From positions 992,001-1,056,000 of the forward strand of contig NZ_JBBCMA010000001.1 in NCBI RefSeq assembly GCF_037152535.1: a DNA stretch of 64,000 nucleotides, in the 5' to 3' direction. The DNA is from Leclercia sp. AS011 (GTDB lineage Bacteria; Pseudomonadota; Gammaproteobacteria; Enterobacterales; Enterobacteriaceae). A program made the position numbers and the translations under genes. This document shows positions 9,341 to 18,374 of the stretch, one piece after another (within the stretch, counting starts at the first letter, position 1; every line of letters starts with the position of its first letter). The notes beneath the pieces were generated by a model. That model made no database searches. It was not told where the DNA came from and saw only the letters and a list, made by a program, of their open reading frames with translations.

Positions 9341-12300
9341 ATGACAGAACAACAGAAATTAACCTTCCCGATGCTGATGCAACAGCTGGATCCGCTGATG
9401 CTGCGTGACAAACAGCGGTTTGCCCGCCGTCTGCACGGGGTGAAGAAGGTTAAAAATCCTGATGCACAACAGGCCATTTACCAGGAGATGGCGAAAGAGA
9501 TTGAACAGGCAGCGGGTAAGGTTGTGCTGCGCGAAGCCGCGCGTCCGGCTATCACCTACCCGGAAAACCTGCCCGTCAGCCAGAAGAAACAGGAGATCCT
9601 CGAAGCCGTGCGCGATCATCAGGTGGTGATTGTGGCGGGGGAGACTGGCTCCGGTAAAACCACGCAGCTACCAAAAATCTGTATGGAGCTGGGGCGCGGG
9701 ATCAAAGGCCTGATCGGCCATACCCAGCCGCGGCGTCTGGCGGCGCGTACCGTGGCGAACCGTATTGCCGAAGAGCTGCAAACCGAGCCGGGCGGCTGTA
9801 TCGGCTATAAGGTGCGCTTCAGCGATCACGTCAGCGACAACACCATGGTCAAGCTGATGACCGACGGTATTCTGCTGGCCGAAATTCAGCAGGACCGTCT
9901 GCTGATGCAGTACGACACCATCATCATCGATGAAGCGCACGAGCGCAGCCTGAACATCGACTTCCTGCTGGGCTATCTGCGGGAGCTGCTGCCGCGTCGT
10001 CCGGACCTGAAAGTGATCATCACCTCGGCCACCATCGACCCGGAACGTTTTTCGCGCCACTTCAACAATGCGCCGATCATCGAAGTCTCCGGCCGTACTT
10101 ATCCGGTGGAAGTGCGTTACCGTCCGATGGTGGAAGATGCCGACGACACCGAGCGCGACCAACTGCAGGCCATCTTCGACGCGGTAGACGAGCTGGGCAA
10201 TGAAAGCCCGGGCGATATCCTGATCTTTATGAGCGGCGAGCGCGAAATCCGCGATACCGCCGACGCGCTCAGCAAGCGCGACCTGCGCCATACCGAAATC
10301 TTGCCGCTGTACGCCCGTCTGTCCAACAGCGAGCAGAACCGCGTGTTCCAGTCCCACAGCGGCCGCCGCATCGTACTGGCGACCAACGTGGCGGAAACCT
10401 CCCTCACCGTGCCGGGCATTAAATATGTGATTGACCCCGGCACGGCGCGCATCAGCCGCTACAGCTACCGCACCAAGGTGCAGCGTCTGCCGATTGAGCC
10501 GGTGTCGCAGGCCTCGGCGAACCAGCGTAAGGGCCGCTGCGGGCGTGTATCGGAAGGGATCTGTATTCGTCTCTATTCTGAAGACGATTTCCTGTCGCGT
10601 CCGGAATTTACCGACCCGGAAATTCTGCGCACCAACCTGGCGTCGGTCATTCTGCAGATGACGGCGCTGGGGCTGGGCGATATCGCCGCCTTCCCGTTTG
10701 TTGAAGCGCCGGATAAACGCAATATCCAGGACGGCGTGCGCCTGCTGGAAGAGCTGGGGGCGATCACCACCGACGAGCAGGCCACCGCCTACAAGCTGAC
10801 TCCGCAGGGGCGTCAGCTCAGCCAGCTGCCGGTGGATCCGCGTCTGGCGCGGATGGTGCTGGAGGCACAAAAACACGGCTGCGTGCGCGAGGCGATGATC
10901 ATCACCTCGGCGCTCTCCATTCAGGATCCGCGCGAGCGCCCGATGGACAAACAGCAGGCCTCCGACGAAAAACACCGTCGCTTCCACGATAAAGAGTCCG
11001 ACTTCCTCGCCTTCGTGAACCTGTGGAACTACATCGGCGAGCAGCAGAAGGCGCTGTCGTCGAACCAGTTCCGCCGCCAGTGCAAGCTGGACTTCCTCAA
11101 CTATCTGCGGGTCCGCGAGTGGCAGGATATCTACACCCAACTGCGCCAGGTGGTGAAAGAGCTGGGCATTCCGGTGAACAGCGAACCGGCGGAGTACCGC
11201 GAAATTCACATCGCGCTGCTGACCGGGCTGCTGTCGCATATCGGGATGAAAGATGCCGATAAGCAGGAATTTACCGGCGCGCGTAACGCCCGTTTCTCCA
11301 TCTTCCCGGGTTCCGGTTTGTTCAAGAAGCCGCCGAAGTGGACGATGGTGGCCGAGCTGGTTGAGACCAGCCGCCTGTGGGGCCGTATTGCTGCGCGTAT
11401 CGATCCGGAGTGGGTCGAGCCGGTGGCGCAACACCTGCTGAAACGCTCGTACAGTGAACCGCACTGGGAGCGGGCGCAGGGCGCGGTGATGGCGACCGAA
11501 AAGGTCACCGTCTACGGCCTGCCGGTGGTGGCCGCGCGTAAGGTCAACTACAGCCAGATCGACCCGGCGCTTTCACGCGAGCTGTTTATCCGCCACGCGC
11601 TGGTGGAGGGGGACTGGCAGACCCGTCACGCCTTCTTCCGGGAAAACCTGAAACTGCGCAGCGAAGTGGAAGAGCTGGAGCACAAAACCCGTCGCCGCGA
11701 CATCCTGGTGGATGACGAGACGCTGTTCGAGTTCTACGACCAGCGCATCAGCCACGAGGTGGTCTCGGCCCGCCACTTCGACAGCTGGTGGAAAAAGGTC
11801 AGCCGCGACACCCCGGATCTGCTCAACTTTGAAAAGAGCATGTTGATCAAAGAGGGGGCGGAGCAGGTCAGCAAGCTCGACTACCCGAACTTCTGGCATC
11901 AGGGCAACCTCAAGCTGCGCCTGAGCTACCAGTTTGAACCGGGTACCGATGCCGACGGCGTGACCGTCCACATTCCGCTGCCGCTGCTCAACCAGGTGGA
12001 GGAGAGCGGGTTTGAGTGGCAAATTCCCGGCCTGCGCCGCGAGCTGATTATTGCCCTGATCAAATCCCTGCCGAAGCCGGTGCGCCGCAACTTTGTACCC
12101 GCCCCGAACTACGCCGAGGCGTTTTTAGGCCGCGTCACGCCGCTGGAGCTGCCTCTGCTGGATTCGCTGGAGCGTGAACTGCGCCGGATGACGGGCGTGA
12201 CCATCGACCGGGAAGACTGGCACTGGGATCAGGTGCCCGATCACCTGAAAATCAGCTTCCGCGTCGTCGACGAGAAGAATAAGAAATTGCAGGAGGGCCG

Positions 12301-13243
12301 TTCCCTCACCGAGCTGAAAGACGCCCTGAAAGGCAAGGTGCAGGAGACGTTGTCTGCCGTGGCCGACGACGGTATCGAGCAGAGCGGGCTGCATATCTGG
12401 AGCTTTGGTCAGCTGCCGGAAAGCTACGAGCAGAAGCGCGGCAACTACAAGGTGAAAGCCTGGCCGGCGCTGGTGGACGAGCGCGACAGCGTGGCGATCA
12501 AGCTGTTCGATAATCCGCAGGAGCAGCAGCAGGCGATGTGGCGCGGGCTGCGCCGTTTACTGCTGCTGAACATCCCGTCGCCGATCAAGTATCTGCACGA
12601 GAAGCTGCCAAACAAAGCCAAGCTGGGGCTCTACTTTAACCCGTACGGCAAGGTGCTGGATCTGATTGACGACTGCATCTCCTGCGGCGTGGACCAGCTG
12701 ATCCACGCCGCGGGCGGCCCGGTGTGGACCGAAGCGGGCTTTGCCCAGCTGCACGAAAAAGTGCGTGCTGAACTCAATGAGACGGTGGTCAACATTGCGA
12801 AGCAGGTCGAGCAGATCCTCACCGCGGTGTTCAATATCAACAAGCGCCTGAAAGGGCGGGTGGATATGACCATGGCGCTGGGGCTGTCGGACGTTAAAGC
12901 CCAGATGGCCGGGCTGGTCTATCGCGGATTTGTCACCGGCAACGGCTACAAGCGTTTAGGCGATACGCTGCGTTATTTGCAGGCGATTGAAAAACGTCTC
13001 GAGAAGATGGCCGTCGATCCGCACCGCGACCGGGCGCAGATGCTGAAGGTGGAGGCGGTGCAGCAGCGCTGGCAGCAGTGGCTCAACAAGCTGCCGCCAG
13101 CCCGCCGCGATGACGAAGACGTGCAGGAGATCCGCTGGATGATCGAAGAGCTGCGCGTCAGCTTCTTTGCCCAGCAGCTCGGGACGCCGTATCCCATCTC
13201 CGACAAGCGTATTGTGCAGGCGATGGAGCAGATTTCGGCCTAG
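9341..13243 (+). CDS. hrpA: ATP-dependent RNA helicase HrpA
   Basis: 1300 aa, full length for HrpA. DEAH-box helicase core: Walker A GETGSGKTTQLP at about 98-109, DEAH at about 196-199 (IIIDEAHERS), TSAT motif (VIITSATIDPERF), and motif VI QRKGRCGRV. These are followed by helicase-associated, OB-fold and DUF3418 C-terminal regions. In E. coli HrpA acts on ribosome stalling and collisions and in fimbrial mRNA processing. No frameshift or truncation is visible. Starts at ATG 9341, divergent from azoR. The 3' end runs into a REP element and is convergent with the methyltransferase gene. Confidence 0.97.
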   Translation: MTEQQKLTFPMLMQQLDPLMLRDKQRFARRLHGVKKVKNPDAQQAIYQEMAKEIEQAAGKVVLREAARPAITYPENLPVSQKKQEILEAVRDHQVVIVAGETGSGKTTQLPKICMELGRGIKGLIGHTQPRRLAARTVANRIAEELQTEPGGCIGYKVRFSDHVSDNTMVKLMTDGILLAEIQQDRLLMQYDTIIIDEAHERSLNIDFLLGYLRELLPRRPDLKVIITSATIDPERFSRHFNNAPIIEVSGRTYPVEVRYRPMVEDADDTERDQLQAIFDAVDELGNESPGDILIFMSGEREIRDTADALSKRDLRHTEILPLYARLSNSEQNRVFQSHSGRRIVLATNVAETSLTVPGIKYVIDPGTARISRYSYRTKVQRLPIEPVSQASANQRKGRCGRVSEGICIRLYSEDDFLSRPEFTDPEILRTNLASVILQMTALGLGDIAAFPFVEAPDKRNIQDGVRLLEELGAITTDEQATAYKLTPQGRQLSQLPVDPRLARMVLEAQKHGCVREAMIITSALSIQDPRERPMDKQQASDEKHRRFHDKESDFLAFVNLWNYIGEQQKALSSNQFRRQCKLDFLNYLRVREWQDIYTQLRQVVKELGIPVNSEPAEYREIHIALLTGLLSHIGMKDADKQEFTGARNARFSIFPGSGLFKKPPKWTMVAELVETSRLWGRIAARIDPEWVEPVAQHLLKRSYSEPHWERAQGAVMATEKVTVYGLPVVAARKVNYSQIDPALSRELFIRHALVEGDWQTRHAFFRENLKLRSEVEELEHKTRRRDILVDDETLFEFYDQRISHEVVSARHFDSWWKKVSRDTPDLLNFEKSMLIKEGAEQVSKLDYPNFWHQGNLKLRLSYQFEPGTDADGVTVHIPLPLLNQVEESGFEWQIPGLRRELIIALIKSLPKPVRRNFVPAPNYAEAFLGRVTPLELPLLDSLERELRRMTGVTIDREDWHWDQVPDHLKISFRVVDEKNKKLQEGRSLTELKDALKGKVQETLSAVADDGIEQSGLHIWSFGQLPESYEQKRGNYKVKAWPALVDERDSVAIKLFDNPQEQQQAMWRGLRRLLLLNIPSPIKYLHEKLPNKAKLGLYFNPYGKVLDLIDDCISCGVDQLIHAAGGPVWTEAGFAQLHEKVRAELNETVVNIAKQVEQILTAVFNINKRLKGRVDMTMALGLSDVKAQMAGLVYRGFVTGNGYKRLGDTLRYLQAIEKRLEKMAVDPHRDRAQMLKVEAVQQRWQQWLNKLPPARRDDEDVQEIRWMIEELRVSFFAQQLGTPYPISDKRIVQAMEQISA

Positions 13244-13247
13244 AAAA

Positions 13248-13322
13248 ACGCCGGGCGGCGCATTCGCTTGCCCGGCCTATGGCGTCCTGTCGGTCCGGTA
13301 AGCGCAGCGCCACCGGGCGTTT
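13248..13322. repeat. REP/BIME palindromic element after hrpA
   Basis: Two inverted REP-like units, cgccgggcggcgc...gcttgcccggcc and ccggtaagcgcagcgccaccgggcg, lie between convergent hrpA and the methyltransferase gene. The same core recurs near 14.0, 22.6 and 31.3 kb. Such elements commonly act in mRNA 3'-end stability and gyrase or IHF binding. Confidence 0.8.
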
Positions 13323-13324
13323 CC

Positions 13325-13984
13325 TCAGCCGTTGACCATCGCCAGCGTAAATCCATCCCACCCCTTCACGCCCACCGTTTGCAGCGCCGTTGCGGTGAGG
13401 CGTGGGTTCTCGCCAATCATCTCGATAAACCGCCGCACCCCGTGTACCCGGGCATCGTCGCTCTGGCCGTTAACCACCTCCCCGTCACGCACCACGTTGT
13501 CGCCGATAATCAACGTCCCTGGCCGGGAGTAGTGCAGCGCCCACTCCAGATAGCCCGGATTATTCGGTTTGTCGGCATCGATAAAGATCAGATCGAAGGG
13601 CGGGATGTTATCTAAACGTTCAAGGGAGAGCAGGGCCGGGCCTTCAATCAGCTCAATGCGCTGATCCAGTCCCGCCAGATGGATGTTCTGACGCGCTACT
13701 TTCGCGTGAACCGGATCGGCCTCAAGGGTAATCAGCTCTCCGTCCGGCGGCAGGGCGCGCGCCATCCAGATGCTGCTGTAGGCTCCCAGGGTGCCAATCT
13801 CCAGAATGCGCCGGGCCTGGGTCATGCGCACAAACAGCGCCAGCAGCTGGCCCTGATTGGCGGCGACGTCGTGCGCCGGTAAACCCGCCCGCTGGTTATT
13901 CTCAAGCACCTGCTGGAGCACCTCATCCTGAGGAATAAGCTCGGAAATCATGTAATTATCGACGGCAGACCACTGTTGTTGCAT
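13325..13984 (-). CDS. O-methyltransferase (SAM-dependent, class of caffeoyl-CoA/catechol OMTs)
   Basis: 219 aa. Rossmann-fold methyltransferase with SAM motif ILEIGTLGAYSSIWMAR (about 60-76), acidic loop LITLEADP, and the metal-binding segment FDLIFIDADKPNNPGYLEWAL with GDNVVRDG later, typical of family 3 O-methyltransferases using a divalent cation to methylate vicinal hydroxyls. It lies downstream of the tripartite efflux genes on the same strand, separated by a REP element of about 95 bp, so it may be a distal operon member or independent. Physiological substrate is not evident; catechol-like compounds are a guess from the family. Confidence 0.88.
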   Translation of the reverse strand: MQQQWSAVDNYMISELIPQDEVLQQVLENNQRAGLPAHDVAANQGQLLALFVRMTQARRILEIGTLGAYSSIWMARALPPDGELITLEADPVHAKVARQNIHLAGLDQRIELIEGPALLSLERLDNIPPFDLIFIDADKPNNPGYLEWALHYSRPGTLIIGDNVVRDGEVVNGQSDDARVHGVRRFIEMIGENPRLTATALQTVGVKGWDGFTLAMVNG

Positions 13985-14011
13985 AGATTGACCCCTTAGT
14001 GAGAGCGTTGC

Positions 14012-14082
14012 CCGGCGGCGCTACGCTTGCACGGGCCTACGAAACCTGTAGGCCGGGCAAGCGCATGCGCCGCCCGGCGTTT
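14012..14082. repeat. REP/BIME element
   Basis: Two inverted units, gcccggcggcgctacgcttg and gtaggccgggcaagcgcatg, sit between the methyltransferase and outer-membrane factor genes. Same family as the repeat after hrpA. Confidence 0.75.
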
Positions 14083-15460
14083 ACGATGCCGACCAACCCC
14101 CACCCAGCGCCTTGTACAGATCGATCTGCGCCAGCAGCAGGTTGTTTTTCGCCTGCACCACGCTGGTCTGCACCGAGAACAGTGTGCGCTGGGCGTCCAG
14201 CACGTCAAGATAGGACGAATAGCCGTTGTTATAGCGGTTCTGAGCGATCCGCAACGTCTCCTGGGCGACCTCCTGCTGGGCCACCAGCTCGGTCAGCTGC
14301 TCGCCGTAGCGGGTGATGGCATCCAGGCTGTCATTTACCTCTTTGAAGGCGTTGCGCACGGTTTTTTCATAGCTGTAGAGCGCCTGATTACGCTGCGACT
14401 GGCCGATATCCACCTGGGCGTTCAGCGCCTGCCGGTTCAGCAGCGGGGCCAGAATACTGCCGCCGATGCTCCACAGCTCCAGCGGGTTGTCCAGCAGGCC
14501 GGGCAGGGTGCGATCCTGGATCGAGCCGGTGGCGGTCAGGTTGATCGACGGCAGCAGGCTGGCGCGCGCGGAGGCCAGCGAGGCATCGGCGGCGATCAGC
14601 TGGCGTTCCGCCTGCACAATGTCCGGACGGCGATTAAGCAGCGAGGAGGGCAGCTGCGACGGAATACGCAGCGGCGTCAGGCTGTCGAAATCCGCGCTGC
14701 GGGCGATGGCTCCCGGGGTGCCCCCCAGCAGCAGAGTGAGCGCATTCTCCTGACGGGCAATCTGATTCTGCACCTGCGGGATCTGCGCCCGGGTCGAGCG
14801 CAGCTCGGAGTCGGACTGCATCAGCTCCAGGCGCGAGCTGTACCCGGTCTGATACTGCCGCTGCGCCAGGTTAAAGGCCTCCTCCCGCGCGTTGAGGGTC
14901 GACTGCGTCACCCGGAGCTGCTCGTCCAGCGCCAGCAGGGTGACGTACCCCGAGGCCACCGACGAAGCCACGGTCAGATCCGCAGCGGCCGCGGCGGCTT
15001 TTTGCGCCTCGAGGGTCGCCTGGGCGGCATCGGTGGTACGGCGGTTTACGCCCCAGATATCCACGTCATAGCTGGCGGTCAGGCTGCCTTTGTACAGCGC
15101 CCCGTAGGTGGGCAACCCGGTAGCCGCCGACTGGGAGCGGGCGCGTCCGGCACTCAGATCGGCATCGAGGCTGGGAAACAGGTTGCCCTCGCTGGCATAG
15201 ACCCGCGCCTGATACTCGTTGATGCGCTCCCGGGCGATCAGCACGTCGCTGTTGTTGCGCAGGGCCTGATCCACGTAAGCGTTGAGCTGGTTGTCGTGAA
15301 AATTACGCCACCACAGCTGTTCTGCCGGGCTGGCGGGGCCGGTGCTGGCCCGCCACTGGGCGGGGATCTGCAGGGTCGGTTTGGCTGGCGTGACATCCAC
15401 CGACTGGCAGGCGCTCAGGGCGGCGGCAATCAGCAGGGCGGTAAGCGGGCGGCGGATCAT
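14081..15460 (-). CDS. Outer-membrane efflux factor (NodT/OprM type)
   Basis: 459 aa. Lipoprotein-type signal: ALLIAAALSACQSVD, lipobox LSAC with Cys at 18. Then two OEP repeats typical of RND/MFS outer-membrane channels, with motifs YDVDIWGVNRRTTDAA and LLNRRPDIVQAERQLIAADA. It should form the trimeric TolC-like duct of a tripartite pump. It overlaps the HlyD gene by four bases (ATGA) and is third in the order MFS, HlyD, channel. Having its own channel means the pump need not rely on TolC. Substrate cannot be read from sequence. Confidence 0.92.
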   Translation of the reverse strand: MIRRPLTALLIAAALSACQSVDVTPAKPTLQIPAQWRASTGPASPAEQLWWRNFHDNQLNAYVDQALRNNSDVLIARERINEYQARVYASEGNLFPSLDADLSAGRARSQSAATGLPTYGALYKGSLTASYDVDIWGVNRRTTDAAQATLEAQKAAAAAADLTVASSVASGYVTLLALDEQLRVTQSTLNAREEAFNLAQRQYQTGYSSRLELMQSDSELRSTRAQIPQVQNQIARQENALTLLLGGTPGAIARSADFDSLTPLRIPSQLPSSLLNRRPDIVQAERQLIAADASLASARASLLPSINLTATGSIQDRTLPGLLDNPLELWSIGGSILAPLLNRQALNAQVDIGQSQRNQALYSYEKTVRNAFKEVNDSLDAITRYGEQLTELVAQQEVAQETLRIAQNRYNNGYSSYLDVLDAQRTLFSVQTSVVQAKNNLLLAQIDLYKALGGGWSAS

Positions 15461-16536
15461 TCTGCCTCCCGGGTATCAATCGTCACCTGCACCGACATCC
15501 CCGGGCGCAGTAGCGCTGCGTCCTCTGCCTTACCCAGCACCTCAATGCGCACCGGAATACGCTGGGCAATCTTGACGAAGTTGCCCGTGGCGTTATCCGG
15601 GGTAATGGCACTGAACTCCACCCCGGTGGCCGGGGAAATGCTCTGCACCCGGCCTTCATAGGCTTTATCGTTCAGGGCATCGACGGTGAATTTCACCGGC
15701 TGGCCGACGCGCAGGTTCGCCAGCTGGGTCTCCTTGATATTGGCAATCACCCAGTGCTGCGGCGGCACCAGGGTGGTGAGGTGAGTCCCGGCGGTGACGT
15801 AAGCCCCCAGACGGACGGCAATCTGTCCGAGCTGGCCGTCGCGCGGAGCCACGATGCGGGTGTTTTGCAGGTCGATCTGCGCCAGCTCCAGCGCCGCCTT
15901 CGCGTTTTTCACATCGGCCTCCAGCGCGGCGCGGTTGACGATGGCGGTCTGCAGATCCTGGCGCGACATCTCCAGCGTGGCTTTCGCCTGCTCAATATTG
16001 GCGCTGCCCTGGGCGGCGCCCGCCAGGGCGGCATCCCGCTCGCGGATCGACAGGGAGCCGTCGGCGGTTAAATCTTTCACCCGCTTCAGGTCGGCCTGGG
16101 TTTTCAGGCTCTGGGCGCGGGCGTTTTTCAGCGCCGCATCGTTACGCTGGATCACCGCTTCGGCGCTTTTACGCTGTTGCAGGTTGTTGTTCAGGGCGGC
16201 GATTTTCATCGCCAGCTGGGCCTCGGCCTGGTGCACCCGCTGGCGGTAGATACGGTCGTCGATCTGCAGCAGCAGGTCGCCTTTCTTTACCTGTTCAAAA
16301 TCCTGCACCTTCACCTCGGTGATGTAGCCGTTCACCTGGGGGCTGATAAAAGTGGTCTGGCCGCGCACGTAGGCGTTATCGGTAAACTGCACGTGGCGGG
16401 TAAAGGGCGGTAGCTGCCAGGCGTAAAGGATCACCAGCACCCCAACGATGCCGATCGCGGCGGCGGCGAATATTGACACCACGCGCAGATTATTACGGGT
16501 ATGGGCCTGCTCTTTGGCGGCATCCTGCTGACTCAT
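15457..16536 (-). CDS. HlyD/EmrA-family membrane fusion protein
   Basis: 359 aa. One N-terminal membrane helix (about 20-42), then the biotinyl-lipoyl-like half motif NGYITEVKVQDFEQVKKGDLLLQIDD, a long alpha-helical coiled-coil hairpin (about 85-205, rich in Ala, Lys and Gln), and the second half RDGQLGQIAVRLGAYVTAGT. This is the EmrA layout that bridges an MFS pump to an outer-membrane channel. It lies between the DHA2 transporter (33-bp gap) and the channel gene (four-base overlap). Confidence 0.93.
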   Translation of the reverse strand: MSQQDAAKEQAHTRNNLRVVSIFAAAAIGIVGVLVILYAWQLPPFTRHVQFTDNAYVRGQTTFISPQVNGYITEVKVQDFEQVKKGDLLLQIDDRIYRQRVHQAEAQLAMKIAALNNNLQQRKSAEAVIQRNDAALKNARAQSLKTQADLKRVKDLTADGSLSIRERDAALAGAAQGSANIEQAKATLEMSRQDLQTAIVNRAALEADVKNAKAALELAQIDLQNTRIVAPRDGQLGQIAVRLGAYVTAGTHLTTLVPPQHWVIANIKETQLANLRVGQPVKFTVDALNDKAYEGRVQSISPATGVEFSAITPDNATGNFVKIAQRIPVRIEVLGKAEDAALLRPGMSVQVTIDTREAE

Positions 16537-16569
16537 AACTTCTCCAGAAACATCATTAATTATTATCCG

Positions 16570-18231
16570 TTACTGATTGCCGGTGGCCTTTCTCAGCGCC
16601 AGACGGGCAGTAATGCGCAGGCGCAACAGGCGCCATAAGATCCAGACCAGCGTGGCGGTGGCAATCCCCGCGGTCAGAAGATAAGTATCATTGTAAGCGA
16701 GAATATTTGCCTCCAGCGTGCTGACGGTCTGCAACTGGAGCGCCGACTGGGTGCTCAGCAGGGCGCTGTCGCCAATCTGGCTCTGGTACATCTGGCTGTA
16801 GAGCTGCAACCGCTCATTGACCAGCGGGTTGAGGCTGGTGAGCTGCTCGGCCAGCAGGCTGGAGTGGTACTTCTCGCGCCAGGTCTGAAAGGTGCCAAGA
16901 ATGGCGGAACCCAGCAGGCCGCCGATGTTCTGGCTCATGCCGAACAGTACCGAAAAGCTGACCAGGTTGCGCGGGTCGGCAATGACCCCGCCAATCCCGG
17001 CCAGCATCGCCGGGGCGAGGAAGAAGGCGCTGCCGAACCCGAGCAGGAACTGGCTCAGCATCAGCTGATCCGGGCGAGTGAGGCTGGTGGACTGGCTGTC
17101 CAGCAGCGAGGCGATAATCATCAGCACCAGCGAGGTGACAATCGGCCAGGCAAGTTTAGTCGGTTTGATGGTCAGGCAGCTGGCAACGATACCGCAGAGG
17201 ATCCCGGCAAAAATCGCCCACGCCAGATGGGTCATCTGCTCATTTTGCAGGCCGACATACTGTAGCCAGCCGATCACCCCGGTGTTCTGCTCCGCCAGCA
17301 CGATGCGGATCAGCAGCATAATCAGCCCCAGGCGCAGGATACTGCCGCTGGAGAGCCAGCGGGTATTCAGCAGCGGGTTGCTGCGGTTGTGCTCAAAGAC
17401 TACCGCCGAGACAATCAGCACCAGCGAACCCGCCAGCGCCCAGCCGATCCACGGCGCTTCAAACCACCAGTCGAGCCGCCCGAGCGACAGCACCGCGCAC
17501 AGCAGCGCCATCCCCGGTGCCAGCAGGATGAAGGTGATGAAATCTTTCTTCTCGAACACCTTACGCCGATCGCCGGGGGGCAGCTTGAGGGCGATCACGC
17601 AGCCCAGCGAGATCAGGGCCAGGCCCAGCTCAAAGAGGTAGAGCCCGCGCCACTCGTCGAGCTGCAACAGCTCGGTGGAGAACAGCCGCGCAATGGGGAT
17701 CGCCAGCGACGAGCCGGTGATGCCGATGGTCAGGGCTTTCAGGCGATGTTTCGCCGGCCAGGCCTGGATCTGATAGTAGATCCCCAGCGAACTGAGGGCC
17801 GCAGCGACCATGCCGTGGGCGGCGCGTACCATCAGGGCCGAGCTGAGATCGTTGACGAACAGGTGAAAGAAGGTCACCAGCACATACAGCACCAGGAAGC
17901 CTTCGGTGAAGGCGCGCAGGCCAAACTGCTGGCGAAACTTCACCAGCAGCAGGTTGATCGACACGTTGGTCATCACGTACACCGCCGGTAGCCAGGCGAT
18001 CTCGGTGGACCAGGCGGAAAAGGTGCCCTGCAAATTTTGCAGGTTGGCGGCGACCATCGCATTGCCCAGCGCCCCGGTCAGACAGACCAGCAAACCCACC
18101 ACCCCGTAGGCGATGCGTTTCGGGGTGCTGTGCACCGGCGTGGACGGGGAGCCTAACAGCATCGGCTTTTCGTGAGGCTGCCACTCGCGAGGAGCATAGG
18201 GGTCGCGTTGAGGCAGGCGCATAGCTGTCAT
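16570..18231 (-). CDS. DHA2-family MFS drug/proton antiporter
   Basis: 553 aa with about 14 membrane helices, the EmrB/DHA2 size class. The N-terminus has a cytoplasmic Pro-rich stretch of about 35 residues. TM1 has GALGNAMVAANLQNLQGTF and the C-terminal half has the conserved AGIGGVIADPRNLVSFSVLFGMSQNIGG. An extended periplasmic loop sits between the last two helices, as in EmrB-like proteins. First gene of the operon with HlyD and NodT genes; two start codons three residues apart are possible (18231 or 18222). No adjacent regulator is present. Confidence 0.9.
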   Translation of the reverse strand: MTAMRLPQRDPYAPREWQPHEKPMLLGSPSTPVHSTPKRIAYGVVGLLVCLTGALGNAMVAANLQNLQGTFSAWSTEIAWLPAVYVMTNVSINLLLVKFRQQFGLRAFTEGFLVLYVLVTFFHLFVNDLSSALMVRAAHGMVAAALSSLGIYYQIQAWPAKHRLKALTIGITGSSLAIPIARLFSTELLQLDEWRGLYLFELGLALISLGCVIALKLPPGDRRKVFEKKDFITFILLAPGMALLCAVLSLGRLDWWFEAPWIGWALAGSLVLIVSAVVFEHNRSNPLLNTRWLSSGSILRLGLIMLLIRIVLAEQNTGVIGWLQYVGLQNEQMTHLAWAIFAGILCGIVASCLTIKPTKLAWPIVTSLVLMIIASLLDSQSTSLTRPDQLMLSQFLLGFGSAFFLAPAMLAGIGGVIADPRNLVSFSVLFGMSQNIGGLLGSAILGTFQTWREKYHSSLLAEQLTSLNPLVNERLQLYSQMYQSQIGDSALLSTQSALQLQTVSTLEANILAYNDTYLLTAGIATATLVWILWRLLRLRITARLALRKATGNQ

Positions 18232-18346
18232 TACCTATTGAATTAATGAATAGTTAGAGGGCTAACGATTCTACTTCTGCCGCAAAGTATCTTTCAAGTG
18301 AATATGATAATAGCCGGTTAAGCAAATGTGAGCGGTAAGCAGGAGA

Positions 18347-18367
18347 GCGGCCAGCGATGCTGGCCGC
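18347..18367 (-). terminator. Hairpin after MHS transporter gene
   Basis: Perfect 9-bp stem, gcggccagc (18347-18355) and gctggccgc (18359-18367), with a three-base loop, 7 bases past the stop of the leftward transporter gene. It lacks a U run, so termination here may be weak or Rho-assisted. Confidence 0.4.
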
Positions 18368-18374
18368 CTGGGGA

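Noticed and set aside
9668..11464. Minus-strand open frame of 598 codons inside hrpA
   Set aside because: Typical GC-rich antisense shadow of a well-conserved helicase; low-complexity His/Arg/Gln-rich translation.
14027..15661. Plus-strand open frame of 544 codons
   Set aside because: Antisense to the outer-membrane factor gene; composition is shadow-like and the three efflux genes overlap neatly on the other strand.
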